Below are positions 45,010-53,114 of a DNA stretch of 64,000 bases, one piece after another. Source of the stretch: Bin103 sp002238925. GTDB taxonomy: Bacteria; Spirochaetota; Spirochaetia; SZUA-6; Bin103. The notes under the pieces are model-generated. The model worked only from the letters and a program-made list of their open reading frames with translations. It did not search any database and had not been told where the DNA came from. Both the position numbers and the translations under genes were made by a program. The stretch is from positions 4,030,001-4,094,000 of the forward strand of contig OZ242313.1 in the NCBI GenBank assembly GCA_965208065.1. The letters are read 5' to 3'. The number at the start of each line of letters is the position of its first letter. The stretch's first letter is position 1.

Positions 45010-46356
45010 GTGCAGCACGCAACGAGAACCGATCTCCTGGAGCGCGACCAGCGCCACCTGATACACCCCATTCACAGCCGCAGCGTTCACGCCCAAGGCC
45101 ACGTGTGGGTGCGCGGCCACGGCGCCGTGATGGAAGATGCCGACGGCACCGAGTACCTCGACGGACTGTCGGGGCTGTGGAACGTGGTGGCCGGCCACGG
45201 GCGCACCGAGCTGGCCGAGGCCGCCGCGGCGCAGATGAGCACGCTCGCCTACTGCTCCGCCTATGCGGGGAGTTCCAGCCCCGCCGCCATCGACCTGGCG
45301 GAACGGCTGGCCGGCATCACCTATCCGTCGATCAACCGGTTTTTCTTCACCTCCGGCGGCGGCGAATCGAGCGAGACCTCGTTCAAGCTGGCGCGCTCCT
45401 ACTGGAAGCTGCGCGGCAAGCCGCACAAGACCAAGGTGATCTCGCGCCAGTGGGGCTACCACGGCGTGACACTGGCCGCCATGAGCGCCACCGGCATCGC
45501 CACCTACTGGCCGGCGTTCGAGCCGCGCGTGCCGGGCTTCAGCCACATATCTTCCCCCTACCCCTACCGTTACGAGGCGCCGGCCGGCGTGAGCCAGGGG
45601 ATCGCGGCGGCCGACGAGCTGGAGCAGGCGATCCTGCGTGAAGGCGCCGACACGGTGGCGATGTTCCTGGCCGAGCCGGTGCAGGGCGCCGGCGGCGTAA
45701 TTCCGCCGCAGGACGACTACTTTCCGCGCATTCGCGAGATTTGCGACCGCTACGACGTGCTGCTGGTGGCGGACGAGGTGATTACCGGCTTCGGGCGCAC
45801 CGGCAAGCTGTTCGCCCTGGACCACTGGGGCGTGCAGCCGGACCTGATGCAGTTCGCCAAGGCGGTGACGTCAGGCTACTTCCCATTCGGCGGCGTGGGC
45901 GTGAACGACCAGGTCGCCGAGGTGCTGGACGATGCCTCCGGCCCCTGGATGCACGCCTACACCTACAGCGCCCACCCGACCGGCTGCGCGGTCGCGCTGC
46001 GCACCATCGAAATCATCCTGGACGAGGACTTCCCGGGCCAGGCGGCGGTCAAGGGCGACCGGCTGCTGGCCGGACTGACCGATGCGCTCGCCGGGCACCC
46101 GCACGTCGGCGACGTGCGCGGCAAGGGACTGATGTGCGCGGTCGAGATCGTGCAGGACAAGGCCACCAAGGAAGAGTTCCCGGCCACCGACAACGTCGGC
46201 AACCAGGTGCACGCCGCCACCCAGGCGCGCGGCCTGTTCAGCCGCGTGCGCGGCGACGTGTTCCTGCTCGCGCCGCCGGTGGTCACCACCGAAGCACAAC
46301 TCGACCGCATGGTGGAAACCGTGCGCGACGCCGTGCACGAGGTGCTGCCCGCGTAA
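45010..46356 (+). CDS. Aminotransferase class III (omega-amino acid/pyruvate type)
   Basis: A protein of about 448 residues. Family blocks include VMEDADGTEYLDGLSGLWNV (~residue 38), FFFTSGGGESSETSFKLARSYWKLRGK (~112), SRQWGYHGVTLAAMSATG (~148), AMFLAEPVQGAGGVIPPQDDYFP (~218), LLVADEVITGFGRTGKLFA (~252, PLP-binding Asp) and DLMQFAKAVTSGYFPFGG (~280, Schiff-base Lys). It moves amino groups between omega-amino acids or diamines and pyruvate or 2-oxoglutarate. GTG 45010 is preferred to TTG 44995, as GCTAAC ends 7 nt before it. It is separated from the previous gene by 69 nt containing the small repeat. Confidence 0.9.
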   Translation: MQHATRTDLLERDQRHLIHPIHSRSVHAQGHVWVRGHGAVMEDADGTEYLDGLSGLWNVVAGHGRTELAEAAAAQMSTLAYCSAYAGSSSPAAIDLAERLAGITYPSINRFFFTSGGGESSETSFKLARSYWKLRGKPHKTKVISRQWGYHGVTLAAMSATGIATYWPAFEPRVPGFSHISSPYPYRYEAPAGVSQGIAAADELEQAILREGADTVAMFLAEPVQGAGGVIPPQDDYFPRIREICDRYDVLLVADEVITGFGRTGKLFALDHWGVQPDLMQFAKAVTSGYFPFGGVGVNDQVAEVLDDASGPWMHAYTYSAHPTGCAVALRTIEIILDEDFPGQAAVKGDRLLAGLTDALAGHPHVGDVRGKGLMCAVEIVQDKATKEEFPATDNVGNQVHAATQARGLFSRVRGDVFLLAPPVVTTEAQLDRMVETVRDAVHEVLPA

Positions 46357-46364
46357 CCGACCCG

Positions 46365-47198
46365 CTACAGGTACTTGACGTCCTCCAGGTAGGCGTACGC
46401 GGTGAGCGGCGCCGCGGCGAGCAGGCCGCCGTCCACCGGCAGCACCACTCCCGAGACCCAGCGCGCTTCGTCACTGGCCAGAAACACCGCCGCCCAGGCG
46501 ATGTCCCACGCGGTACCCTCGGTGCCGAGGGGGCCGGCGCGGCGGCGCAGATCGCGGGTGCGTTCCGGGAACCCGCCGGTAAACGCGGCGTGCAGGTGCC
46601 CCGGTGCGATGCAGTTGGCGCGGATCCCCTCGCGCCCGTGATACACCGCGGTGGTCTTGGTCAGCATGTGCAAAGCACCCTTGGCGATCCCGTACGGGGT
46701 GTTGGTCATCATGCCGGCGGTAAGGCCGTCGATCGACGACACGTTGATAATCGATCCGCCGCCCGCCGCCGCCATGTGCGGGATGGCGTGTTTGCTTGAA
46801 TAGACGGCGCTCTTCAGGTTGACGTCCAGGCTGCGCTCCAAAACCGCCTCGTCCAGACCGCTCACCGTGCCGCCGACGCTGCCTATGCCGCAGTTGTTCA
46901 TGAGCACGTGCAGGGCGCCGAACCGCTCGACCGCGGCCGCGGCCATGGCGGCGCACTGGTCGCTCTTGGAAACGTCTGCAGCGAACGCCTCTGCCGCGCC
47001 GCCCTCGCCGCGGATTTCCGCCACGGTCCGCTCCGCGTTGTCCTGGTGCAGGTCGGCCACCAGCACCTGCGCTCCCTCGCGCGCCATCGCCACAGCGCTC
47101 GCGCGCCCGGTACCCAGCTCGCTTCCTTCACGAGATCCGCCGCCGGTGACGATCGCCACCTTGCCGGCCAGCCGGCCATTGCCGTTGTTAGACTCCAT
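46365..47198 (-). CDS. Short-chain dehydrogenase/reductase (SDR)
   Basis: A 277-residue classical SDR. The cofactor loop is KVAIVTGGGSREGSELGTGRAS (residues ~13-34), longer than the usual T-G-x-x-x-G-x-G. VLVADLHQDNAERT follows, then MNNCGIGS (the N-N-A-G block). Catalytic Ser is in INVSSIDG, and Tyr and Lys are in YGIAK. WVSGVVLPVDGGLLAA closes the fold. It reduces or oxidises a small alcohol or keto compound with NAD(P). It is convergent with the aminotransferase, 8 nt apart. ATG 47198 (MESNNG) is chosen because the Rossmann strand then begins at the normal distance from the N-terminus. Confidence 0.9.
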   Translation of the reverse strand: MESNNGNGRLAGKVAIVTGGGSREGSELGTGRASAVAMAREGAQVLVADLHQDNAERTVAEIRGEGGAAEAFAADVSKSDQCAAMAAAAVERFGALHVLMNNCGIGSVGGTVSGLDEAVLERSLDVNLKSAVYSSKHAIPHMAAAGGGSIINVSSIDGLTAGMMTNTPYGIAKGALHMLTKTTAVYHGREGIRANCIAPGHLHAAFTGGFPERTRDLRRRAGPLGTEGTAWDIAWAAVFLASDEARWVSGVVLPVDGGLLAAAPLTAYAYLEDVKYL

Positions 47199-47282
47199 TG
47201 CCGCCCGAGCATGCCGGATTCCCGGCGCTTCGGGTAGTGGCGCCGCGCGGCGCCGCACGCAGCGCCGGCGCGCGCCGGTGCG

Positions 47283-47774
47283 TCAGCGGCCCCGGTCGAT
47301 ACGCAGCAGGCGGGCGGTGGCGGCACTTGCGCCGGCCCACTCGCCTTGGATGCTCAGCACCGCCATGGCGCAGGTCTGCAGGGCGATGAATTTTCTCGAC
47401 AGGCCGGTGGCCAGATCGCTGAACGTGGGATTGTGCCCTACCACCATTACCCGCTGCAGCGCCTCGTCCAGCCCGCGGACCATGGTCAGCACGGCTTCCG
47501 CCTCCGCCAGGTAGATGCCGTCGCGGCGCACGATACGCTGCTCCGGCAACCCGGCGGCCTGCGCCCACAGTGCGGCGGTCTGCACCGCGCGCGCCGCGGT
47601 GCTGGTAATTACCAGGTCGGGCAGTTCGCCGCCATCGCCGCCGCCGGCATAACGGGCGCCCAGGGCCGCCGCCTCGCGCCGCCCGCGACCGGTCAGCTTG
47701 CGGTCGCGGTCGCGCAGCCCCGCCTCCGGGAGACCCGCCTTGGCGTGGCGCAGCAGATACAGGGTTCTGGACAT
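47283..47774 (-). CDS. sixA: Phosphohistidine phosphatase SixA-like
   Basis: A 163-residue histidine-phosphatase superfamily protein. It has LYLLRHAKAG at residues 5-14 (R-H-A signature with catalytic His10), DRKLTGRGRREAAALG, ITSTAARAVQTAAL (second Arg) and VMVVGHNPTFSDLA (second His). The length and the R-H-A-K-A signature are those of SixA, which removes phosphate from the HPt domain of ArcB and related proteins. AGGAGGAG lies a few bases before ATG 47774. It lies between an SDR gene and the third glycohydrolase paralogue on the same strand; no functional link is obvious. Confidence 0.88.
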   Translation of the reverse strand: MSRTLYLLRHAKAGLPEAGLRDRDRKLTGRGRREAAALGARYAGGGDGGELPDLVITSTAARAVQTAALWAQAAGLPEQRIVRRDGIYLAEAEAVLTMVRGLDEALQRVMVVGHNPTFSDLATGLSRKFIALQTCAMAVLSIQGEWAGASAATARLLRIDRGR

Positions 47775-47883
47775 GGGCTCTACTCCTCCTGCCGCTCGGC
47801 CGGGCGCACCGGCGCTGCCGCCGGCGCCGCGCCACACGGTACCACGCCGGCGAGCGCCGTGCTGCCCGGAAGCGCTGGAAGCG

Positions 47884-50028
47884 CTACAGGGGTGCGACGT
47901 CGACGTCCCAGTACTCGACGCGCCCCTCCTCGCCGATCAGCGCCACCGCCCCGCCGCGCAACGCATCGTCGGTTGCCTCGATCGCGGGACCACCGTCCAC
48001 CGACCCGCGAATGGTGGAGCCATCCACTTCCAGGGTAAGCCGGTGCTGTTCGTCGAGCGCACCGGCCAGCGGCGTCTCGCCGAGCACCACCGTCTCGTTG
48101 ACATGACGCACCAAGCGCACGACGCCATCGCCGCCGATCAGCAGCGCGTAGTAGCGTTGCATGCCGCCGGCGCGGGCGCCGATACCGCCGGCCTTGGCCA
48201 TGTGGATGCGCATCGTGGCGGTGACCCGGTAGTCGGTCCAGCTCTCGTTGCCCTGGAACGCCAGTCCGACGCCTTCGTTCTGGATCAGGCGCATCGGTTC
48301 CGCCCAGTCCTTGGGCCAGAACGTGGAGGCGCCGTTCACCCAGGCGCGCCCCCACCACGGCAACGCCCGGTTCCTGCGACGCTCCTTCACCGCGCCGCTC
48401 GGGCGCGACAGGCTGGCGCGCGGGGCGCCGTCCCAGGTCAGCCAGTCGAGGTACAGGGTGCCGGACACCGCCGCGCCGCCGGCTGCAGCGGACACCGCGG
48501 CCACGCCGACCCGGGCCACCGGATGGCCGTTGGTGGCGGGCATCTCCCACTCCAGCTCGGCGCCGCCACCGGGTGTCAGCTCCACCGGATCGGAGGCGAC
48601 TTTCTCGGTGTCATCGACGCTGCGCACCACCTTGGCCCACAGCCGGCAGGCCAGCGGGCCGGTCGCCGCGGCGTCCAGGTCTACCCGGGCGCGGATGCGC
48701 TGCCCCGGGTGCAGGGTCGGCGAAGCCAGGAGCTGGTAGCCGCCCACCTTGTCCGCGTCCATCGGAATGAAGGTGGCGGTGGACGCCTTGGCGCCCTTGG
48801 CCGCATCGGCGCCCTCGAACCGCACCGCCAGCCGGCCGCCGTCGTTGGCCACCTCGGTGGCCGCACCGCCCGGCTCGAACCCCTGCACGGAGCCCGGCAG
48901 CGAGAAGTGGTAGCGAGCCCCCTGCTTGGGCGCAATCGGGTCCAGCCCCTGCAGGCCGCGGCCCAGGTTGATCAAGCGGTACGACTGCTGCACGGCGTCG
49001 GTGATGCAGCGCCCGCCGTCGGCGGTGGGCAGGTAGAGCCGGTCGGCCACCGGCCCGCGCCACTTGCCGACACCGGCGCCGTTGCCGTCTCCGTTCGCCG
49101 GGGCGGCATCGATCGCCTGCAGACCGCCGCGGATGCCGAGCAGGCAGCCGACGTTGCCGGAGTTGCAGTCGGTGTCCCAGCCGCAGGTGTTGGCGATCAT
49201 CAGGGAGTGGCCGAAGTCGCCGCCGCCGGCCAGCAGGGCCAGGATGATGATCGCGTGGTTCGGGACCATGTGGCAGTTGCCGCCGTACTTGTCGTAGCCG
49301 TAACTGCCCTGGATGCGCGCGAAGCTCTTGCGCCAGTCGTCGCCGTCGGCGGCGTGCCACTCGCGCAGGTCGGCGATCAGGCGCGCTATGACCGAATCGG
49401 CGGGAATGAAACGCACCCCGGTGTCCAGCAGGGTGTCCATGTTCGACTCCGTGAACGCCGCCGCCTCCATCGCCGCCAGCACCTGGGCGCCGTACACCGC
49501 CTCGCCGTCATGGCTCACGCTGCCCGCCTTGCCGGCCAGCGACGCGGCCAGCTCCGGGTCGCCCGGCGCCACCATCGCCCAGCCGTCAATGAAAATCTGG
49601 GCGCCGATCTGCTCCGCCACCACCTTGCTGTTGAGGGCGATGGAACCGCTGCGCGGCGCCTCCACGCCGTGCTTGAGGCGCAGGTAGGCGGTGTGTTCGG
49701 TGGAGTTGCCCAGGCCGCCCCACCACAGCACGGTGCGCTCCTCGATCAGGTAGTTGAGCCAGGTGCGCCCGATATCGGCGGCACTGACGTCGGCCCCGCC
49801 GGCGTAGTCCTCGAGCGCACGTATGAAGGTGAACGTCCCCGAGATGTCGTCGTCGGTGACGATCAGCGGCACGCCGAGGCGCTCGTGCACGTAGTCGGTA
49901 ATCTCGCCGAGGTCGCGCTCGATGCGCGCGAACTCCCAGCCCTCGAACGGGCGACCCAGGTAGACGCCGATAATCTTGCCCAACACGCCCGCGTAGACGC
50001 GTTCCGCATAGTCTTTTTGTAGCTGCAT
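47884..50028 (-). CDS. ADP-ribosylglycohydrolase-family protein with C-terminal beta-sandwich region (paralogue C)
   Basis: A 714-residue protein collinear with the genes at 547 and 2651. It begins MQLQKDYAERVYAGVLGKII, then has DDDISGTFTFIRALEDY near residue 60, WWGGLGNSTEHTAYLRLKHG near 103, SVSHDGEAVYGAQ near 180 and CGWDTDCNSGNVGC near 280. The C-terminal part again looks like a carbohydrate-binding beta-sandwich (GGAVALIGEEGRVEYWDVDV). ATG 50028 is supported by the paralogues and by its TAATG overlap with the stop of the ParD-VOC gene, which implies coupled translation. Unlike the others, no transporter lies nearby. Confidence 0.75.
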   Translation of the reverse strand: MQLQKDYAERVYAGVLGKIIGVYLGRPFEGWEFARIERDLGEITDYVHERLGVPLIVTDDDISGTFTFIRALEDYAGGADVSAADIGRTWLNYLIEERTVLWWGGLGNSTEHTAYLRLKHGVEAPRSGSIALNSKVVAEQIGAQIFIDGWAMVAPGDPELAASLAGKAGSVSHDGEAVYGAQVLAAMEAAAFTESNMDTLLDTGVRFIPADSVIARLIADLREWHAADGDDWRKSFARIQGSYGYDKYGGNCHMVPNHAIIILALLAGGGDFGHSLMIANTCGWDTDCNSGNVGCLLGIRGGLQAIDAAPANGDGNGAGVGKWRGPVADRLYLPTADGGRCITDAVQQSYRLINLGRGLQGLDPIAPKQGARYHFSLPGSVQGFEPGGAATEVANDGGRLAVRFEGADAAKGAKASTATFIPMDADKVGGYQLLASPTLHPGQRIRARVDLDAAATGPLACRLWAKVVRSVDDTEKVASDPVELTPGGGAELEWEMPATNGHPVARVGVAAVSAAAGGAAVSGTLYLDWLTWDGAPRASLSRPSGAVKERRRNRALPWWGRAWVNGASTFWPKDWAEPMRLIQNEGVGLAFQGNESWTDYRVTATMRIHMAKAGGIGARAGGMQRYYALLIGGDGVVRLVRHVNETVVLGETPLAGALDEQHRLTLEVDGSTIRGSVDGGPAIEATDDALRGGAVALIGEEGRVEYWDVDVAPL

Positions 50029-50726
50029 TACGGCGGGCATCCTACGGTTTGCCCCCGCCTCCTGCAATACGGGTCCGGGAGCTGCGACAGCCTGGTCTCC
50101 TCCGCCACGTCGGTGGGACTCTCGAACAACAGCCGGTACCCGTCCGGATCGGTCATCTCGGTAACCCACATGGCGTTGCCGACCTGCGGCTCGGTCGCCG
50201 CCAGCCCGCGCTCGCTTACTGCGCGGTAGAACGCCACTGCGTCGGCACAGAAAAAACACAGCACTACCCCTTCGCCCTTGTTGTCGCTGAACCGGCGCGC
50301 GTCGTGCCCGGAGGTGCGGAACTGCTGCAACATGAGCGACGCACCGCCGAGGCGCAGCCGGCACCAGCGCAGCACGCCGTTATCCACCCATTTGCCCTCC
50401 ATCGAGAAGCCCAGCCCGTCCACGTAGAACGCCAGCGAGGCCGGCATGTCGGCAACCGCCAGGAACGGCACCACCTCCTTCACGTCTCGGTGCTCGGCCC
50501 GTTTGCGAGCCAGAAACCTGTCCCAGTCCAGCGGCAGCGCCGGGCCGCTCGCCTCGCCGGCGAGCAACGCCTCGCGCAGCGCTCGCTGTTTCGTTTCCGC
50601 GTCCTCCAGAAGCCGGAGGCCGGCGCGCACCACCTCGCTTACACTACTGAAGCGGCCATCCTTGATCTGCCCGTCAACGAAATGACTGAAGTGCTCGCCC
50701 AAGGTCACGCTCGTGTTTCTTGCCAT
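50028..50726 (-). CDS. Fusion of ParD-type antitoxin and VOC (glyoxalase/bleomycin-resistance) domain
   Basis: A 232-residue protein. Residues 1-80 are a complete ParD antitoxin: MARNTSVTLGEHFSHFVDGQ, RFSSVSEVVRAGLRLLED, then WDRFLARKRAEHRD, where free-standing ParD proteins normally stop. Without a break, residues 83-210 form a vicinal-oxygen-chelate domain: VVPFLAVADMPASLAFYVDG, LRLGGASLMLQQF and TDPDGYRLLFESPT, with metal-type Glu near the end. No ParE toxin gene follows. ATG 50726 is preferred because GGAG lies 6 nt upstream. The stop overlaps the start of the glycohydrolase gene. The ribbon-helix-helix domain may make this a ligand-responsive repressor. Confidence 0.8.
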   Translation of the reverse strand: MARNTSVTLGEHFSHFVDGQIKDGRFSSVSEVVRAGLRLLEDAETKQRALREALLAGEASGPALPLDWDRFLARKRAEHRDVKEVVPFLAVADMPASLAFYVDGLGFSMEGKWVDNGVLRWCRLRLGGASLMLQQFRTSGHDARRFSDNKGEGVVLCFFCADAVAFYRAVSERGLAATEPQVGNAMWVTEMTDPDGYRLLFESPTDVAEETRLSQLPDPYCRRRGQTVGCPP

Positions 50727-50744
50727 GCCAATCTCCAGCATTAG

Positions 50745-50759
50745 TATTACTTGATAATA
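50745..50759. promoter_or_regulatory. AT-rich palindrome upstream of the ParD-VOC gene, candidate operator
   Basis: TATTA-CTTGA-TAATA is a perfect 5+5 inverted repeat in a GC-rich setting, 19-33 bp before the ATG at 50726. ParD-type proteins repress their own promoters through such sites. A -10-like TAATAC overlaps it on the minus strand. Confidence 0.45.
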
Positions 50760-50852
50760 GCACGGGGAGCGCACCCCCGAACACACTGGTGTTTGCCGCG
50801 CGGTGATTCTGCCGGTAGGATTGGCGGAACGCCGCACGCAAGGAGAGCCGCC

Positions 50853-51863
50853 GTGGCAACCCCAACCCCCACCGCACCCGCTGCGATCGACGGCCCGCCA
50901 TTGGTCAACGGCGCACCGGAACGCGAGCCGAGTTTCGCCTACACCGACCTGCGCGGCATCGGCCGGGTCGACATCGACGAACTGCTCGACTACGTGCACG
51001 AGAGCGCGCGCGAGTTTCCGAGCTACCTGCGGCTGTACGAGAAGTACCTCAAGCAGCGCTGGGACGTGGCCGAGCTCGACTTCACCACCGACGCCCGCGA
51101 CTGGAACGAACGCATGTCGGCGGAGGAGCGAGAGGCGTTCCTGAAGATGGCATCCGGGTTCCACCACGGCGAGCGCCAGGTCACCGTGTGTCTCGGACCG
51201 CTGCTCATGGGTATCCCCGAAAACTACAGGATCTTTCTGTCCAGCCACCTTGAGGACGAGGCGCGCCACACCATCTTCTTCGACCGCTTCTACCGCGAGG
51301 TGGTAGGCATGCCCGGCGACACCATCATGGACCTGCTCGACGAGTCCTACCCGTTCGTCGGCGACGGCTTCGTGGGGCCGTTCGGGCTGCTTGCCTACCT
51401 CACCGACGACCTCCGCCGCAACCCGTACGACCAGCACCTGCTGATGCAGTACGCGGTGACCTACATGCTGTGGATCGAGGGCGTGCTCGCGCTGTCGTCG
51501 ATGAAGGTCACGCTCGGGTTCGCGCGCGACCGCAAGGTGCTGCCCGCCTACTACGCCGGCTTTACCGCCACCTGCCGCGACGAGGCGCGCCACGTGCAGG
51601 CCGGTCTGCGCTTCATCCGCGAGCTGCTGAACGACGATCCGGGCCTGGTACGCGACCTGCACGAAACCATGCGCACCCTGCTGACGTTCGCCAACACCGG
51701 CAGCATGCGCGTAGACCTCGGAGTACTCGGCTGGTCGGCGGAGCGCGAGAAGGCGTTCCGCGGCCGCCAACTCCGCAAGAAACTGAACCTGGTCGGGGTC
51801 GCCCTGCCCGCCGACGTGGAGGAGATGATCGACGAGATGGACCCGGTGATGGCCGGCGGCTGA
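50853..51863 (+). CDS. R2-like ferritin-fold diiron protein (ribonucleotide reductase beta/R2lox superfamily)
   Basis: A 336-residue protein with a four-helix ligand set. E107 is in HHGERQV, E136 and H139 in LEDEARHTIFFDRF, E209 in MLWIEGVLAL, and E244 and H247 in CRDEARHVQAG. The spacings match R2-type diiron/manganese-iron proteins. No large reductase subunit is nearby, so a role as R2lox-like ligand-binding oxidase or another oxygenase is as likely as ribonucleotide reduction. GTG 50853 is chosen because AAGGAG (50840-50845) lies at the right distance. The stop overlaps the next gene by TGATG, so the two products probably work together. Confidence 0.8.
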   Translation: MATPTPTAPAAIDGPPLVNGAPEREPSFAYTDLRGIGRVDIDELLDYVHESAREFPSYLRLYEKYLKQRWDVAELDFTTDARDWNERMSAEEREAFLKMASGFHHGERQVTVCLGPLLMGIPENYRIFLSSHLEDEARHTIFFDRFYREVVGMPGDTIMDLLDESYPFVGDGFVGPFGLLAYLTDDLRRNPYDQHLLMQYAVTYMLWIEGVLALSSMKVTLGFARDRKVLPAYYAGFTATCRDEARHVQAGLRFIRELLNDDPGLVRDLHETMRTLLTFANTGSMRVDLGVLGWSAEREKAFRGRQLRKKLNLVGVALPADVEEMIDEMDPVMAGG

Positions 51864-52348
51864 TGGCGGCGCTCCCGTTCTTCTCCGCCGAGTGGGCACA
51901 GGCGGCGCGCACCGAGATCAACGAGGGCCCTGACCCGGCCACCGTGGAGCGCAAGGTGGAGGGATTCTGGAACTGGATCGAGCGGGCGCGGGCCAACGTC
52001 AACTGCACGCTCGGCCTGGCGGTGCGCGACCTGCCCGACGGCAGCCCGGACGCCATCGTGCTGGAGCTGGAGCACGGCGCCTGCACCGCAGTCTTCCTGA
52101 CCACGCGGGCGCAGGCGGAGCCGTGCTGCACCTACCTGCTGGCCGGCGACTGCGCCGCCTGGCACGAGGTGATGGACGGCTACGACATGGGCCGCTCGAT
52201 CATGTACCGCAAGCTGCTCCTGGAACACGGCGACGTGCTGGTGTTCTTCCGCACCATCTACTACTGGACCGAGACCCTCGCCTGCCTGCAGCGCATCCCC
52301 ACCGCCTTCCCCGTCGTCACGTCGGGCCAATTGAGCAGGCGGGCATGA
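51863..52348 (+). CDS. SCP2-like (sterol carrier fold) small protein, partner of the R2-like protein
   Basis: A 161-residue protein: LPFFSAEWAQAARTEINEG at the start, VLELEHGACTAVFLTTRAQA and TYLLAGDCAAWHEVMDGYDM in the middle, and HGDVLVFFRTIYYWTETLACL near the end. This follows the SCP2 pattern of a beta-sheet with a hydrophobic ligand tunnel, including the G-D-x-x-x-W block. It could carry a lipid-like substrate for the oxidase-like protein, whose gene overlaps it by 1 nt. The family match is by pattern only; a conserved hypothetical protein is the cautious label. Confidence 0.6.
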   Translation: MAALPFFSAEWAQAARTEINEGPDPATVERKVEGFWNWIERARANVNCTLGLAVRDLPDGSPDAIVLELEHGACTAVFLTTRAQAEPCCTYLLAGDCAAWHEVMDGYDMGRSIMYRKLLLEHGDVLVFFRTIYYWTETLACLQRIPTAFPVVTSGQLSRRA

Positions 52349-52533
52349 TGATCGAAGACTTCGACATCGCCGTGGCGGCGGTCGCCCGCGCTCACGGAGC
52401 GGAAGTGATCACCGCCAACCTCGCCCACGTGGAGGATGTTGCGCCCGTTGTCTTCCCAACCTGTTCACTTACTTGCACATGTATTCCCAACGCCGTAGAG
52501 TTCATTCAGGCACAAGCGGGAGGGACAGGGTAA
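52345..52533 (+). pseudogene. C-terminal remnant of a PIN-domain (VapC) toxin
   Basis: The frame reads MMIEDFDIAVAAVARAHGAE, then VITANLAHVEDVAPV, matching the last helix-strand of VapC toxins with the acidic D-x-x-I-A motif and the V-T/I-N strand. The first two thirds of the domain are absent. After APV the frame runs into unrelated sequence up to the next gene. It is the leftover of a deleted vapBC module directly before yefM-yoeB. Confidence 0.65.
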
Positions 52534-52793
52534 TGCGAACGGTGACGTTCACCGATGCGAGGAACGGTTTGAAGTCGGTCCTCGACGGCGTGGCAGACGA
52601 TGCCGGGATCGCCATCATCACGCGCCGGGACGCCGAGGACGCGGTGGTGATGTCACTGGACTACTACAACAGTCTGATGGAGACGGTGCACCTGCTGAAG
52701 TCGCCGGCCAACGCCGCCCACCTCGCCGAGTCGATCGAACAATACCGCGCCGGCAAGGCGTTCGAACGGGATACGGTCACTGAGCAGCAGTGA
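52533..52793 (+). CDS. YefM/Phd-family antitoxin
   Basis: An 86-residue protein: MRTVTFTDARNGLKSVLDGV, then IITRRDAEDAVVMSLDYYNSLMETVHLL and a tail with SPANAAHLAESIEQYRAGK. This is the textbook YefM layout, with an N-terminal DNA-binding fold and a C-terminal toxin-binding tail that unfolds. Its stop overlaps the toxin GTG by 4 nt. Start ATG 52533 gives the canonical N-terminus; longer frames upstream are out of pattern. Confidence 0.92.
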   Translation: MRTVTFTDARNGLKSVLDGVADDAGIAIITRRDAEDAVVMSLDYYNSLMETVHLLKSPANAAHLAESIEQYRAGKAFERDTVTEQQ

Positions 52794-53056
52794 CCCGCAA
52801 TCTGGCCTGGACCCCGGCTGCATGGGCCGACTACGTCCGGTGGCAGGGACAGGACAGGAAGACGCTGCGACGGATCAACCGGCTGATCGCCGATACCGTT
52901 CGCTCTCCATTCCAGGGAATCGGTAAGCCAGAGGCCCTGAAGGAGAACCTGGCTGGGTTCTGGTCAAGGCGCATCGACGAGACCAACCGCCTGGTCTACG
53001 CCGTCGACGACAGCCACGTTACCGTTATCTCGTGCCGCTACCACTACCTGCGTTGA
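52790..53056 (+). CDS. YoeB-family toxin
   Basis: An 88-residue protein from GTG 52790: LAWTPAAWADYVRWQGQDRK, RINRLIADTVRSPFQGIGKPEALKENLAGFWSRRIDETNRLVYAV, and the end VISCRYHYLR. The KPE-LKENL block and the final R-Y-H-Y are diagnostic of YoeB, a ribosome-dependent mRNA endonuclease with catalytic Glu, Arg and His. Length and motifs are intact, so this module is probably active. Confidence 0.93.
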   Translation: MTRNLAWTPAAWADYVRWQGQDRKTLRRINRLIADTVRSPFQGIGKPEALKENLAGFWSRRIDETNRLVYAVDDSHVTVISCRYHYLR

Positions 53057-53114
53057 GGTGGACACCGGTGACGGGACGCAGGCGAGGATGACAGCGGCGC
53101 CCTACTCTGCGACG

